Shown here piece by piece: positions 24,680-33,245 of a stretch of 64,000 bases of DNA. The stretch comes from Paeniglutamicibacter gangotriensis Lz1y (GTDB lineage Bacteria > Actinomycetota > Actinomycetes > Actinomycetales > Micrococcaceae): contig NZ_AOCK01000001.1 in assembly GCF_000348945.1 (NCBI RefSeq), positions 592,282 to 656,281 of the forward strand, given 5' to 3'. A model generated the notes under the pieces. It saw nothing but the letters and a program-made list of their open reading frames with translations, made no database searches and was not told where the DNA came from. Each line of letters begins with the position of its first letter. The stretch's first letter is position 1. Both the position numbers and the translations under genes were made by a program.

Positions 24680-25638
24680 TCGGTGCCCCCGGTCATCGCT
24701 TCAAGGATCACGTCGGAGTCGTGGCGGATCATGTCCAGGTAGGTGGGGACCGGGCCGTCGGCCTCGGAGAGTGAATCGACGTAGAGTGTGCCTCCGAAGA
24801 CAGCATCGGAGCCCTGTACCACCTGTTGCATGGGGGCATCGGAGACAGTGGATTCGCAGAAGACCGCCGGCACCTTGTTCTCTTGGACGAACTCGATCAC
24901 CGAGACGATCTGTCGAGGGGAGGCCTGCTGCTCGGCGTTGACGGCCCAGATGTACTTTTCCCGCAGGCCGACGTCGCGGGCCAGATAGGAGAAGGCGCCC
25001 TCGCAGGTCACCAACGCCCGCTCGTTCTCCGTCAGCCCGGAGAGCCCGGCGAGCAGGTTTTCTTGCAGCGCCTGCAGCTCGGCAGTGTAGGTGGCGGCAT
25101 TATTTGTGTAGTGCTCGCGGTTATCCGGGTCCAACTCGATGAACGCGTCACGGATATTGGCAACGTATTTCTGCACGTTCAGCGGGCTCATCCAGGCGTG
25201 CGGGTTGGGTTTTCCGGCGTCGGCATCCTCGGTGATGTCCATGACCTCGATTCCGTCGCTGAGCACTACGTGCGGCACCTCGAATTCGGCGACGAACTGC
25301 CCGAACCAGGCCTCGAGGTTCAGCCCGTTGTCCAAGATCAACTGCGCCTTCGAGGCCTTGGCGATGTCCTGCGGAGTGGGTTCATATCCGTGGATCTCCG
25401 CCCCGACCTTGGTGATCGATTCGACCGCGAGCTTGTCTCCGGCGACGTTCTGCGCGATATCAGCCAGCACGGTGAAGGTTGTCAGCACGACAGGCAGGTC
25501 CTCGGAGTTCTGGGTGGCGGGGGCCTCGGGGGAGCCGCATCCGGCTAGGGTCGCGGCCAGGGAGAGGCCGACCAAGGTAGCGGTCAGACGGTGGCCCCAC
25601 CGATGGAATACCGCTGGGGGCTGGAAAGGATTCGTCAT
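24676..25638 (-). CDS. Mn/Zn ABC transporter, substrate-binding lipoprotein
   Basis: A 320-residue cluster A-I (ZnuA/MntC/PsaA-like) binding protein. It has a signal peptide with lipobox ATLAGC. Metal-ligand candidates are His in AEIHGYEPTPQD, His in PNPHAWMSP, Glu in VTCEGAFSYLA and Asp near LYVDSLS. No long histidine-rich loop is present, which favours Mn2+ over Zn2+ (inference). It is the first gene of the operon and follows the overlapping palindromes at 25706-25733. Confidence 0.9.
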   Translation of the reverse strand: MTNPFQPPAVFHRWGHRLTATLVGLSLAATLAGCGSPEAPATQNSEDLPVVLTTFTVLADIAQNVAGDKLAVESITKVGAEIHGYEPTPQDIAKASKAQLILDNGLNLEAWFGQFVAEFEVPHVVLSDGIEVMDITEDADAGKPNPHAWMSPLNVQKYVANIRDAFIELDPDNREHYTNNAATYTAELQALQENLLAGLSGLTENERALVTCEGAFSYLARDVGLREKYIWAVNAEQQASPRQIVSVIEFVQENKVPAVFCESTVSDAPMQQVVQGSDAVFGGTLYVDSLSEADGPVPTYLDMIRHDSDVILEAMTGGTE

Positions 25639-25705
25639 TGAGGTCCTAATCGGTCAGTCGTGTCGATGTGCGGGGAGAGTCGGTGAATAATTCATGTTAC
25701 GCCAT

Positions 25706-25733
25706 GACGTACACGATTGTACGTCTAGACGTA
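25706..25733 (-). promoter_or_regulatory. Overlapping palindromes, likely DtxR/MntR operator
   Basis: GACGTAC-ACGATT-GTACGTC (25706-25725) is a perfect inverted repeat, and TACGTCTAGACGTA (25720-25733) is a second perfect palindrome sharing its right arm. They lie 70-95 bases before the lipoprotein start. Overlapping sites on the same DNA are expected where two DtxR-family dimers bind. Confidence 0.65.
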
Positions 25734-25910
25734 ACCTTATGGCCGGATGTCCGTGAGAGAGGCAACTGTGGCTGGGATCGGCGCCCCGGAAGACTCATGC
25801 ACGAACCACCGACAGGTATCCGATGGGAACCATTGATGTGATGCGGTCACCGGCATAGAATCGCCCGTGGATCCACATTCGTACACCACTTTTGATTGGT
25901 CGGAGTCGTC

Positions 25911-26684
25911 ATGCCCAAGCCCGAGCTGCCCGTCGGATCGCCCTGCTGGATCGATCTGTTGACATCGAACCCGGAGAAATCCAAGGAGTTCTACAACGCG
26001 CTCTTTGGCTGGACCTACGAGACCGGGGACCAGGAAAAGTACGGCGGCTACGTCACCGTGTCCAAGGGCGAGGCGATGGTCGCCGGGATTATGAAGAACG
26101 ACGGAACCTCCGGTTCCCCCGACACCTGGACGACCTACCTGCGCGTGGAGGACATCGACGCTGCGGCGAAGTCCGCGGCCGTGCATGGCGGACAGATCTA
26201 CATGCCCCCCATGGAGGTTCCCGACCAGGGCAAGATGGCGATGTTCGCGGATGCCTCGGGTGCCGCCGTCGGGATCTGGGAATTCGGCGGGCACACCGGC
26301 TACCAGTTGGCTGCCGAGAACGGGGCACCGGCCTGGCACGAGCTCTTCACCCGGGACTTCGAGCCGGCCGTGAAGTTCTACCAGGACGTCTTCGGCTGGA
26401 AAACCGCAATGGTCGGCGACACCGACGAATTCCGGTACACCACCCTCGGGGAAGGCGACAACGCGAAGGCCGGCATCATGGACGCCAGTTTGTTCTTGCC
26501 CGAGGGGGCCCCGCCCAGCTGGCACGTGTACTTCGCGGTCGACAATGCCGATGACGTGGTTTCCAAGACCCTGACCCTGGGCGGGGCGGTCCTCCAGCCC
26601 GCCCAGGACACGCCATTCGGGCGCAACGCCGCGCTGACGGATCCCACCGGTGCGGAGTTCTGGATCACCCAGGACATCGGCTAG
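25911..26684 (+). CDS. VOC-family protein with two glyoxalase-like domains
   Basis: A 257-residue protein from ATG 25911 (GGAG upstream) with two vicinal-oxygen-chelate modules. The first has PCWIDLLTSNPEKSKEFYNALFGWTY, the second PAWHELFTRDFEPAVKFYQDVFGWK; each ends in a FADASGAAVGIWE- or LTDPTGAEFWI-type strand. Two-module VOC proteins of this length are common in actinobacteria and similar to hydroxylase- or bleomycin-resistance-like families. Reaction unknown. Monocistronic. Confidence 0.85.
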   Translation: MPKPELPVGSPCWIDLLTSNPEKSKEFYNALFGWTYETGDQEKYGGYVTVSKGEAMVAGIMKNDGTSGSPDTWTTYLRVEDIDAAAKSAAVHGGQIYMPPMEVPDQGKMAMFADASGAAVGIWEFGGHTGYQLAAENGAPAWHELFTRDFEPAVKFYQDVFGWKTAMVGDTDEFRYTTLGEGDNAKAGIMDASLFLPEGAPPSWHVYFAVDNADDVVSKTLTLGGAVLQPAQDTPFGRNAALTDPTGAEFWITQDIG

Positions 26685-26733
26685 GGAAAGTAGCCAAAGG
26701 AACCGCCGCAATGGTTCCCCGCTCGGGGGATTC

Positions 26734-26780
26734 ATTGACGCCGGCGCCCGTTACGTGGGGTGCGAGGCGCCGGCGTCAAT
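26734..26780 (+). terminator. Perfect 15-bp hairpin after the VOC gene
   Basis: ATTGACGCCGGCGCC (26734-26748) pairs perfectly with GGCGCCGGCGTCAAT (26766-26780). No T run follows, so it may stop polymerase inefficiently or protect the 3' end. Confidence 0.5.
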
Positions 26781-26845
26781 GGATATTGGGGCCCGTGCTG
26801 ACGCCCATCGCCGCGGACGCCAGGACCGAAGAAACGTGTAGACGA

Positions 26846-26884
26846 CTGTGGCCGCGTTCGGAAATACTCGGAACGCGGCCACAG
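26846..26884 (-). terminator. Hairpin terminator between VOC gene and purB
   Basis: CTGTGGCCGCGTTC (26846-26859) pairs with GAACGCGGCCACAG (26871-26884) around an 11-nt loop. It lies 37 bases after the purB stop and is convergent to the VOC gene. T tracts are weak on both sides. Confidence 0.6.
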
Positions 26885-26920
26885 CTTAGTGAACTGGTGC
26901 GAGGCAACCCCGCCCGGGAG

Positions 26921-28330
26921 TTACTTCTTCAGGTGGTCGACCAGCTTCGAAGCAATGCCGTTGTAGGAACCCGGGGTCAGCGCCAGCAGGCGTGCCTCGG
27001 CCTCGGCGGACAGGCCCAGCGTGGAGACGAACTCCTGCATGCGGGCCGCATCGACGCGCTGGCCGCGGGTCAGGTCCTTGAGTCGCTCGTAGGGGTTCTC
27101 CATCCCTTCGACCCCGGCGATGGACTCGGCGCGCATGACCATCTGGATGGCCTCACCGAGCACCTCCCAGTTGTTCTCAAGGTCCTCGGCCAGTACGGCC
27201 TCGGCAACGTCCAAGCGGTCAAGGCCCTTGGCAACGTTGGAGATCGCCAGCAGCGAGTGACCAAAGGCGGTGCCGATGTTGCGCTGCGAGGAGGAGTCGG
27301 TGAGGTCGCGCTGCCAGCGGCTGGTCACCAGGGTGGCACCCAGGGTGTCGAGCAGGCCGTTGGAGATTTCCAGGTTCGCCTCGGCGTTTTCGAAGCGGAT
27401 CGGGTTGACCTTGTGTGGCATCGTCGAGGAACCGGTGGCACCTGCCACGGGGACCTGCGCGAAGTAGCCGATGGAGATGTAGCTCCACACGTCGGTGCAC
27501 AGGTTGTGCAGGATCCGGTTGAAGCGTGCCATATCCGCGTAGAGCTCGGCCTGCCAGTCGTGCGATTCGATCTGGGTGGTCAGCGGGTTCCAAGTCAATC
27601 CCAGGCCCTCGACGAAGGTGCGCGAGACTTCCTGCCAGTCAGCGGCGGGGACCGAAGCGTAGTGGGCGGCGTAGGTGCCGGTGGCGCCGTTGATCTTGCC
27701 CAGGAACTCGGTCTTTTCGATACGGTCCAGCTGGCGGGTCAGGCGCCAGGCCAACACCGCCATTTCCTTGCCCAGAGTGGTGGGGGTGGCCGGCTGTCCA
27801 TGGGTGCGCGAGAGCATCGGCACGTCGCGGGAATCCTCGGCCATGGTGGTGATCTGGGCGACCAGCTCGCAGGCGGCCGGCAGCCATACGTTGGTGACAG
27901 CGTCCTTGATCCCCAGGGCGTAGGAGAGATTGTTGATGTCTTCGGAGGTGCAGCCGAAGTGCACCAGCGCGGTGAGGTTCTCGACGCCGATGTTGCCCAG
28001 GCGGCGGCCAATGTAGTACTCCACAGCCTTCACATCGTGGACCGTCACGGCCTCGATCTCGGCCAGTTCGGCTACGGAAGCCGCATTGAAGTCGGTGACG
28101 ATCTTGCGCAGTGCACTGCGCTGGGCGGCGGTGAGCGGGGAGGTGCCCGGAAGTACGGAGTTGTCGGTCAGGTGGATCAACCACTCGACTTCCACGTGGA
28201 CGCGGTCGCGGTTCAATGCCGCTTCGGAGAGGTGGTCGACCAACGGGGCCACTGCGGCACGGTAACGACCGTCCAGGGCGCCAAGGGCGAGGGGTTCGGA
28301 TGCAAGTGAAATGCGCGCGGAATCAGCCAT
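26921..28330 (-). CDS. purB: Adenylosuccinate lyase
   Basis: Catalyses two fumarate-releasing steps of purine synthesis: SAICAR to AICAR and adenylosuccinate to AMP. About 469 residues from ATG 28330 (MADSARISL); ATG 28339, just upstream in frame, is an alternative. The superfamily signature GSSTMPHKVNP with its catalytic serine is intact, as are SRTHGQPATPTTLGKE (catalytic His) and HFGCTSEDINN. Length matches the longer PurB subgroup. Transcribed alone, convergent with the VOC gene. Confidence 0.95.
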   Translation of the reverse strand: MADSARISLASEPLALGALDGRYRAAVAPLVDHLSEAALNRDRVHVEVEWLIHLTDNSVLPGTSPLTAAQRSALRKIVTDFNAASVAELAEIEAVTVHDVKAVEYYIGRRLGNIGVENLTALVHFGCTSEDINNLSYALGIKDAVTNVWLPAACELVAQITTMAEDSRDVPMLSRTHGQPATPTTLGKEMAVLAWRLTRQLDRIEKTEFLGKINGATGTYAAHYASVPAADWQEVSRTFVEGLGLTWNPLTTQIESHDWQAELYADMARFNRILHNLCTDVWSYISIGYFAQVPVAGATGSSTMPHKVNPIRFENAEANLEISNGLLDTLGATLVTSRWQRDLTDSSSQRNIGTAFGHSLLAISNVAKGLDRLDVAEAVLAEDLENNWEVLGEAIQMVMRAESIAGVEGMENPYERLKDLTRGQRVDAARMQEFVSTLGLSAEAEARLLALTPGSYNGIASKLVDHLKK

Positions 28331-28537
28331 GGTGCCCATTCTTTCACGATTCAACGCTTCGGTACCCAGTGCGTGACGACGCCCACTTCATCGAAGCCGC
28401 CGAATGATCAAGGGTCTAGTTGTCCACAGCTTGTCTGATCCGGCGTCCCGCCGTGGTCGGGCGCTGTCAGCGTAGGTCTCAAGGACGCAGTGCCGGGCCG
28501 CCCGGCGTCATCAAGGAAAGGGAACGGTGGAAAGACG

Positions 28538-28855
28538 ATGCTTGAAGCAATCGCCGATGAAATGCTCATGCGGGTGGTCGCCACCCAGGCGGCGGTGTAT
28601 CGGGCCCGCGCGCAGCTTGAACAGGTGCTGGGCTTGGAATGGGAGTCCCCGGCCGGTCGTGCGTTCAGGGACAGGGCGGGGGAGCTAGCCGCGAAGATCG
28701 CAGATCTGGACGCGCGGCTGGAATCGGCGCGCGGTGAAATCTGGGCCGCTCGTGCAGATCTGGCCGAGCTCGAGGCCATCATCCTGTCCACCATGGGTGC
28801 ACCGGGTCCGATCATGGCACCCGGCGGGCTGCCCCGCGGGTTGCTCGGCGGCTGA
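28538..28855 (+). CDS. WXG100-like small helical protein
   Basis: A 105-residue protein from ATG 28538. Two long helices flank LEWESPAGRAFRDRAGELAAKI, which matches the W-x-S/G-x-A-x-x-FR turn of WXG100/ESAT-6-like proteins with WESPAG in place of WxG. The second helix (ADLDARLESARGEIWAARADLAEL) looks coiled-coil. It ends in a flexible Gly/Pro tail. It lies 36 bases before a lipase-like gene, the usual order of a small targeting partner and a type VII secretion effector. No ESX core genes are in the window. Confidence 0.65.
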   Translation: MLEAIADEMLMRVVATQAAVYRARAQLEQVLGLEWESPAGRAFRDRAGELAAKIADLDARLESARGEIWAARADLAELEAIILSTMGAPGPIMAPGGLPRGLLGG

Positions 28856-28891
28856 ATATCGCAGACGGCGTGACCAAGAGGAGCAAGAAGG

Positions 28892-30316
28892 ATGGGCTAT
28901 GAAGTGCGCGGGGGACCGGGATCCATCAAGTTCTCGGTCACCGAGCTTGAACGAACGACCACGATGCTGGGAAGGGCCGCCTCCGAACTGATGGAGGGGA
29001 CCTCGACATTGGCCCGCATGCCGGTCTTTCCTGCGGCGATGCTGGCATTGGGACCCTTGACGATGCGTGGACAGGTGTTGGCCGCGGTGCGGGGTGTGGC
29101 CGAGGCAGCCGGAATGTGCACGGCACGGGCAGCCGAGACCACGGCGTTGGCAGTCAAGGTCTCCACCGCCCGGTTCCGCTATGAACAAACCGAGGCCCTG
29201 GTGGGCAACGGAATCAATGCGGTGCGTGGCACCCTGCTGCCTCTGGCGGTGATGCGGGACCTGGCAGAGAACAAGGGCCGGCCACGGACCGAAACCACCG
29301 AGGACATGATCAACCAGTTGCCCGAGTTCCTGGGACTTCCCTTCTCGCTGCTGCGGGATCTCGAACATGGCGGTGCGTTCGAGGCGCCGTTGGCAGATCG
29401 GCTGTATCCGCAACTGACCGATTTACTCACCGGCCAGAACCTCCTGCACCTGGGTCCCATCGAAATCCGGGGCAGGGCCCCGGAGCGTGTCATGGAATTC
29501 GACGGGACCGTCGAATCACTCATGGAGCTGCAGCAATTGGCGGAGCGCGAACCTCCGGGCAGCTTGCTGGTCACCCGAATCGATGCACCCGAGGGACCTG
29601 TCTACGTCGTGACGATTCCCGGGACCCAGTCCGATCCGCTGCGCGAGATGAACGAGGACGTCAAAAAGCTCGGGGGAGCGGGGCCGCAGGATGGGATGGA
29701 AAACCCCTGGGACGGGATCGGCATCGTTGAAGGAATGGGAAACGACTCCAAGAACCTGCGTGCACCGGTCGAGGATGCCTTGCGCGATTCCGGGGCCAAC
29801 GATGGGAACCTTGTATTGGTCACCGGATACAGCCAGGGCGGCATCCACGCGGTGAACATCGTCAACGACGAGCGACTGAATAAGTTGTTCCGCTTCGAAT
29901 ACCTCACGACCTTCGGCTCACCCACCGGACAGCTGCCGGTTCCGCGAGACACCCACGCCCTGCATCTGGAGGACAAGAACGATCCGGTGCCGGGGACCGA
30001 CGGGAGCAGAAATCCCGATGACCGCAACCGACTAACGGTGATCTTCAATGGTCCTGATGGCTCGCGGGAGTTGGGCAACGATGGGTTCGGTGAGGCCCAC
30101 AAGTTGGATAACTACGAGTCGCACATCCAGGAACTGCGTGGCTCCCCGGACCCGGGAGTCACCGAATCTCTGGGCTTGCTGGGCCTGATCCTGGGTGGGC
30201 GGCGGCAGGGCAAGATCCGCTCATACCAATTGGGGCGGCGCCCCAAACCAAAAATGGTGTTGCCGAAGACGAACAAGAAACACGAGGGGTTCTACAAGTC
30301 GACACCCGGGAAGTAA
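28892..30316 (+). CDS. Alpha/beta-hydrolase (lipase-like), likely type VII effector
   Basis: A 474-residue protein. The first ~110 residues are helical and resemble the partner-binding part of actinobacterial secreted toxins. The C-terminal half has an alpha/beta-hydrolase core: VYVVTIPGTQSD, then the nucleophile elbow GYSQGG with Ser314, and acid/base candidates in LEDKNDPVPG and AHKLDNYESH. There is no classical signal peptide, consistent with export together with the WXG100-like partner encoded just upstream. Lipase or phospholipase activity is inferred from the fold. The C-terminus is very basic (KTNKKHEGFYKS). Confidence 0.7.
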   Translation: MGYEVRGGPGSIKFSVTELERTTTMLGRAASELMEGTSTLARMPVFPAAMLALGPLTMRGQVLAAVRGVAEAAGMCTARAAETTALAVKVSTARFRYEQTEALVGNGINAVRGTLLPLAVMRDLAENKGRPRTETTEDMINQLPEFLGLPFSLLRDLEHGGAFEAPLADRLYPQLTDLLTGQNLLHLGPIEIRGRAPERVMEFDGTVESLMELQQLAEREPPGSLLVTRIDAPEGPVYVVTIPGTQSDPLREMNEDVKKLGGAGPQDGMENPWDGIGIVEGMGNDSKNLRAPVEDALRDSGANDGNLVLVTGYSQGGIHAVNIVNDERLNKLFRFEYLTTFGSPTGQLPVPRDTHALHLEDKNDPVPGTDGSRNPDDRNRLTVIFNGPDGSRELGNDGFGEAHKLDNYESHIQELRGSPDPGVTESLGLLGLILGGRRQGKIRSYQLGRRPKPKMVLPKTNKKHEGFYKSTPGK

Positions 30317-30448
30317 GTGTGTTGTTTCGATACGAACAAACTGGGCCGGGCGGCGACGTGGAGGTTGAAACGATACGCGGTGGGATTTCGCTTCGACGTC
30401 TGATCGACCGTTGTCTCTTGTCGCGTGGCGCGGCCGTAGTATCAGGAT

Positions 30449-30940
30449 ATGGACATGGAATTCGAGACTGAAGACATTCATTTCGCGGGTGGCTGTCTCT
30501 GGGGTGTGCAGGCCTTTATGACGACATTAATGGGCGTGACGTTCACTGAGGCCGGAAGGGTTAACGGCACCAGCCCCTCCATCGACAGTGACTACGATGG
30601 GTACGCCGAATGCGTACGGACGCGATTTGATCCGACCGTCGTGAGCGTCGAACAACTGATGGTGTGCTTCTTCGAGATCATTGACCCTTACAGCGTGAAT
30701 AAACAAGGGCCGGATGCCGGCGAGAAGTATCGCACCGGCGTGTACTCCGACAGGTTGACGCATCTCGAACGGGCGCAAGCCTTCATCGCCGCGAGAGGCG
30801 ACGCCGATCGCATCGCAGTCGAGGTACTGCCACTCACCAACTATGTGAGAAGTGCCGACGCACACCAGCATCGGCTCGCGCGTTTCCCCGAGGACTCCTG
30901 CCACATTCCCGAGGAATTGCTGAACAAGTACCGCAGCTGA
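30449..30940 (+). CDS. msrA: Peptide methionine (S)-S-oxide reductase MsrA
   Basis: Repairs oxidised methionine in proteins. 163 residues; catalytic Cys16 lies in GGCLWGVQ (usual GCFWG with Leu for Phe). Other family landmarks are EAGRVNGTSPSID.DYDGYAECVRTRFDP, the catalytic-pocket FFEIIDPYSVNKQGPDAGEKYRTGVY and a trailing QHRLARFP. The motifs are somewhat divergent and the protein is shorter than typical ~170-210-residue forms, but the core is complete. Confidence 0.88.
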   Translation: MDMEFETEDIHFAGGCLWGVQAFMTTLMGVTFTEAGRVNGTSPSIDSDYDGYAECVRTRFDPTVVSVEQLMVCFFEIIDPYSVNKQGPDAGEKYRTGVYSDRLTHLERAQAFIAARGDADRIAVEVLPLTNYVRSADAHQHRLARFPEDSCHIPEELLNKYRS

Positions 30941-31784
30941 ACGGCCGCGAGTGCTGAGTGGAATGCATCCGGCCCACCGGTCTTTCACTGAGCTACGGCG
31001 CGCGGCAACGTCGAGCGCATAGCTGCATGGGTGGACCAGATCTACTCCCTCGTGCGGACGGCGCTGCGGATTCGCGCGACTGACGAAGGTGCGGGGTGCC
31101 GCTTTCGACTTGATGGACGAAGCTGACGGTCAGGGGCCTGCCCCATAACGTTTGCTAACCGTGGAGACGTGGTTGAATTCAGGTTCTCGCTCTAATGTCC
31201 GATCGACCGCTCCGGTCGCCGATGTGTAAACTGCTTCATTCCCACGTTGCAGGTCGCTCAAGCAAACTAGCTGCAACTGAGACCAGTTCCGCCTGCCTCG
31301 GTAGGTCCAGTGCCGGTCTTCACCGTTGTCGGGCGATGTTTGCAGACGAGGACATCAAGGTCGGACGCTAGGTAAGTGGAGATCCGTGCCTATCGCAGCA
31401 GGGTGTGGGAGGCCAGTAGTCCGCTGTCGCGCACTTCAGGGATGTCGTTGACCGCTACGGGTTCGATGCACAGCGTCCTGAGGTTACATCTGCAGCGCTA
31501 GCCCTGGCCGGACTCGCCATCTGCGTGCGACTCGGGCATGGAACGGGAGTAACGATGCCCGCGCTCATCCGGACGTATCCCTGATGGGTCTCGCAGTAAG
31601 CCGCTGCGGCGCGTATGCAAACTGGAGTCAGCGGCAGAAGTGCGGACTGAGCCAGTCGTTGAGCACCGCCACGAGAAGGGCTCCTCGAAGGGAGTTCCGT
31701 TCGGGTTAACGCGGACTGTGCGGCGGCAGCCCCCTTGATCGCTCAAGGTTGCTTAACCACACGTTAAGTGATTTACTCAACTTC
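30941..31784. other. Long gene-poor stretch, decayed accessory DNA
   Basis: More than 800 bases without a convincing gene. Short protein-like pieces occur (for example NVERIAAWVDQIYSLVRTALR near 31010-31070), but stops interrupt all frames and I cannot assign a family. It looks like the eroded left part of the accessory island that continues to 36.3 kb. At its right end, CTTAAC-CACAC-GTTAAG (31752-31768) is a perfect inverted repeat 17 bases before the next start. Confidence 0.45.
31752..31768 (+). promoter_or_regulatory. Inverted repeat before the membrane-protein/regulator pair
   Basis: CTTAAC (31752-31757) and GTTAAG (31763-31768) are separated by 5 bases, directly upstream of ATG 31785. 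It is a plausible operator for the winged-helix protein encoded at 32360. Confidence 0.45.
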
Positions 31785-32252
31785 ATGGAAAGTGACCTTG
31801 AAGATCAACGTGACCATACGTCCGCGAGGGATGCGCTCGATGCCATCGGGAACGATCGCGGCCGTGTTGGGGATCGGATGTCGGCTGAAACCTGGTGGGC
31901 CGCTCCAGCGCAGGGGTTTGCTGCGGCGCTGCTGGTTGCGGGCCCATTTGCCGGGTTCCAATGGGCGTGGCTGCTCTTTTTGGCGAGCGTGTTGGTCTCC
32001 GTTGGCGTTGAAGTGTTGTTCCGCAAACGCAGCGGCCTCAATATTTCCCGTCCTGCAGGACCGCGCGGTCGCGCCCTACTGATCGGCCTGATCCACCTGC
32101 ACGTAGTCTCGCTTGGGGTCAGTGTGATGTTCACGGTCATGGGCTTAAGCGGTTGGATTCTCGTCGTCGCCGCAATTGTAGGCATGTGCACCGCGCTCGG
32201 GGTCGTGGCTTACGACCGTATCTACGCAGCAGAGGTGCGTCGTGAGAGATGA
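31785..32252 (+). CDS. Small integral membrane protein
   Basis: A 155-residue protein from ATG 31785. A soluble acidic N-terminus (MESDLEDQRDHTSARDALDAIGNDR) is followed by about four membrane helices, including FAAALLVAGPFAGFQWAWLL and LSGWILVVAAIVGMCTALGV. The ARDALDAIxxDRxxVxDR start is a common prefix of uncharacterised actinobacterial proteins encoded beside a small regulator, as here. Transport or sensing function unknown. Confidence 0.65.
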   Translation: MESDLEDQRDHTSARDALDAIGNDRGRVGDRMSAETWWAAPAQGFAAALLVAGPFAGFQWAWLLFLASVLVSVGVEVLFRKRSGLNISRPAGPRGRALLIGLIHLHVVSLGVSVMFTVMGLSGWILVVAAIVGMCTALGVVAYDRIYAAEVRRER

Positions 32253-32265
32253 AGGAGATGCCCTT

Positions 32266-32370
32266 ATGACAGCGCGAGAATCCGGCTTGTCCTCGATGTG
32301 TCGGGTCTCGGCGTGCAATATCCGCAGCGGTTATGCGCGGATTATCCAAGGGAACCGCTGTGCGCACTGA
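32266..32370 (+). CDS. Possible 34-residue peptide between membrane protein and regulator
   Basis: AGGAG is placed 8 bases before ATG 32266. The frame ends at 32370, overlapping the start of the winged-helix gene. It is rich in Cys, Arg and Ser (SGLSSMCRVSACNIRSGY) and resembles nothing I know. It could be a coupling peptide, a remnant or chance. Confidence 0.25.
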   Translation: MTARESGLSSMCRVSACNIRSGYARIIQGNRCAH

Positions 32371-32665
32371 GCCCCGCTTTGACGAGATGATCCATGCACC
32401 AACGCGGCTACGACTGTGTGCGATGCTTCGCCCACTCGCCGGGGCCGAATTTTCGGCGATCGCGGCGATGCTTGAGCTCAGCGAGGCGAACCTCTCGAAG
32501 ACGGTTCGGAACCTCGTCGAGCTTGGCTACCTCAGCAGCAGTAAGCGGGCCTCGCCCGAGCGGTCGGACGCACGCCAGATCACCACCATCAAACTCACCC
32601 CACTGGGTCGCCGCGCCTTCGACGGGCACCTCGCCGCTCTGCGCGCGATGGCGGGGGATCAGTAA
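32360..32665 (+). CDS. Small winged-helix transcriptional regulator
   Basis: 101 residues from GTG 32360 (AAGGGAA upstream); an ATG at 32333 in frame lacks a ribosome site. The sequence is a bare winged-helix domain: IHAPTRLRLCAMLRPL, FSAIAAMLELSEANLSKTVRNLVELGYL, then a charged wing and ITTIKLTPLGRRAFDGHLAAL. This matches the small MarR/ArsR-like regulators usually paired with a membrane protein. It probably controls the gene pair from the inverted repeat at 31752-31768. Confidence 0.75.
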   Translation: MRTEPRFDEMIHAPTRLRLCAMLRPLAGAEFSAIAAMLELSEANLSKTVRNLVELGYLSSSKRASPERSDARQITTIKLTPLGRRAFDGHLAALRAMAGDQ

Positions 32666-32964
32666 CCCCAGTCGGGCACCCCGCCCATTACCAGCGCGGT
32701 CACGCTGCATCACGAGCGCGCGTACAGCGTTCTGCGGGCAGTCGCGCTCCAGATATCGAACCTCGTCGCCGCGTGGATTTGCCTGCTCCAGATAGCTAGT
32801 GCGATCAGTCGAAGCTTCCGCTGATCCGAGGAAGTAGCCCCGGCCAGCTTGGATGCTCGGGCGTGAATATAGCTCCACTCGCGCAGTTGTTCCACAAGTA
32901 AAAACGCGGTTGAATTTGGTTTAACGTCTAGCGTTATTGACGCATCGCGTTATACGCTGGTCGT
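32666..32964. other. Spacer with the higBA promoter region
   Basis: No clear gene. A minus-strand open frame (about 32710-32895) has some protein character but no family match. The last 50 bases carry repeated GCGTTA/TAACG elements, including TAACG-TCTAG-CGTTA (32922-32936), which fit an autoregulatory HigA operator. Confidence 0.4.
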
Positions 32965-33245
32965 GTGATCAGATCGTTCGGCAGCAAGGACACCGAGCGC
33001 ATCTGGCATGAGCAGTACGTCAAACGTGTCGACCGGACGGTGCAGCGAACAACATTGCGGAAGCTCGAACTGCTCCATGCGGCGAAGGATATCGAGGATC
33101 TCCGGATCCTACCGGGAACCGATTGGAGCGGCTGGTCGGCGACCGCCGTGGGCAGCACAGCATTCGGGTGAACGCGCAGTGGCGTCTTTGCTTCATCTGG
33201 AGAGAAGGAGGTGCGGACGATGTCGAACTCGTCGACTACCACTGA
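32965..33245 (+). pseudogene. higB: HigB-type toxin, frameshifted
   Basis: From GTG 32965 the frame reads IRSFGSKDTERIWHEQYVKR ... AAKDIEDLRI, a canonical HigB ribosome-dependent mRNA nuclease, then goes out of frame near 33117-33119 and stops at 33171. One base further on, the rest of the toxin reappears: RLERLVGDRRGQHSIRVNAQ, WRLCFIWREGGADDVELVDYH, ending at 33245. A single missing base explains the break. Without it the gene would overlap higA by 26 nt, the normal arrangement. As given, the toxin is inactive. Confidence 0.82.

Noticed and set aside
26711..28309. 532-codon plus-strand frame opposite purB
   Set aside because: Antisense shadow caused by the third-position GC bias of purB; the purB motifs on the other strand are unmistakable.
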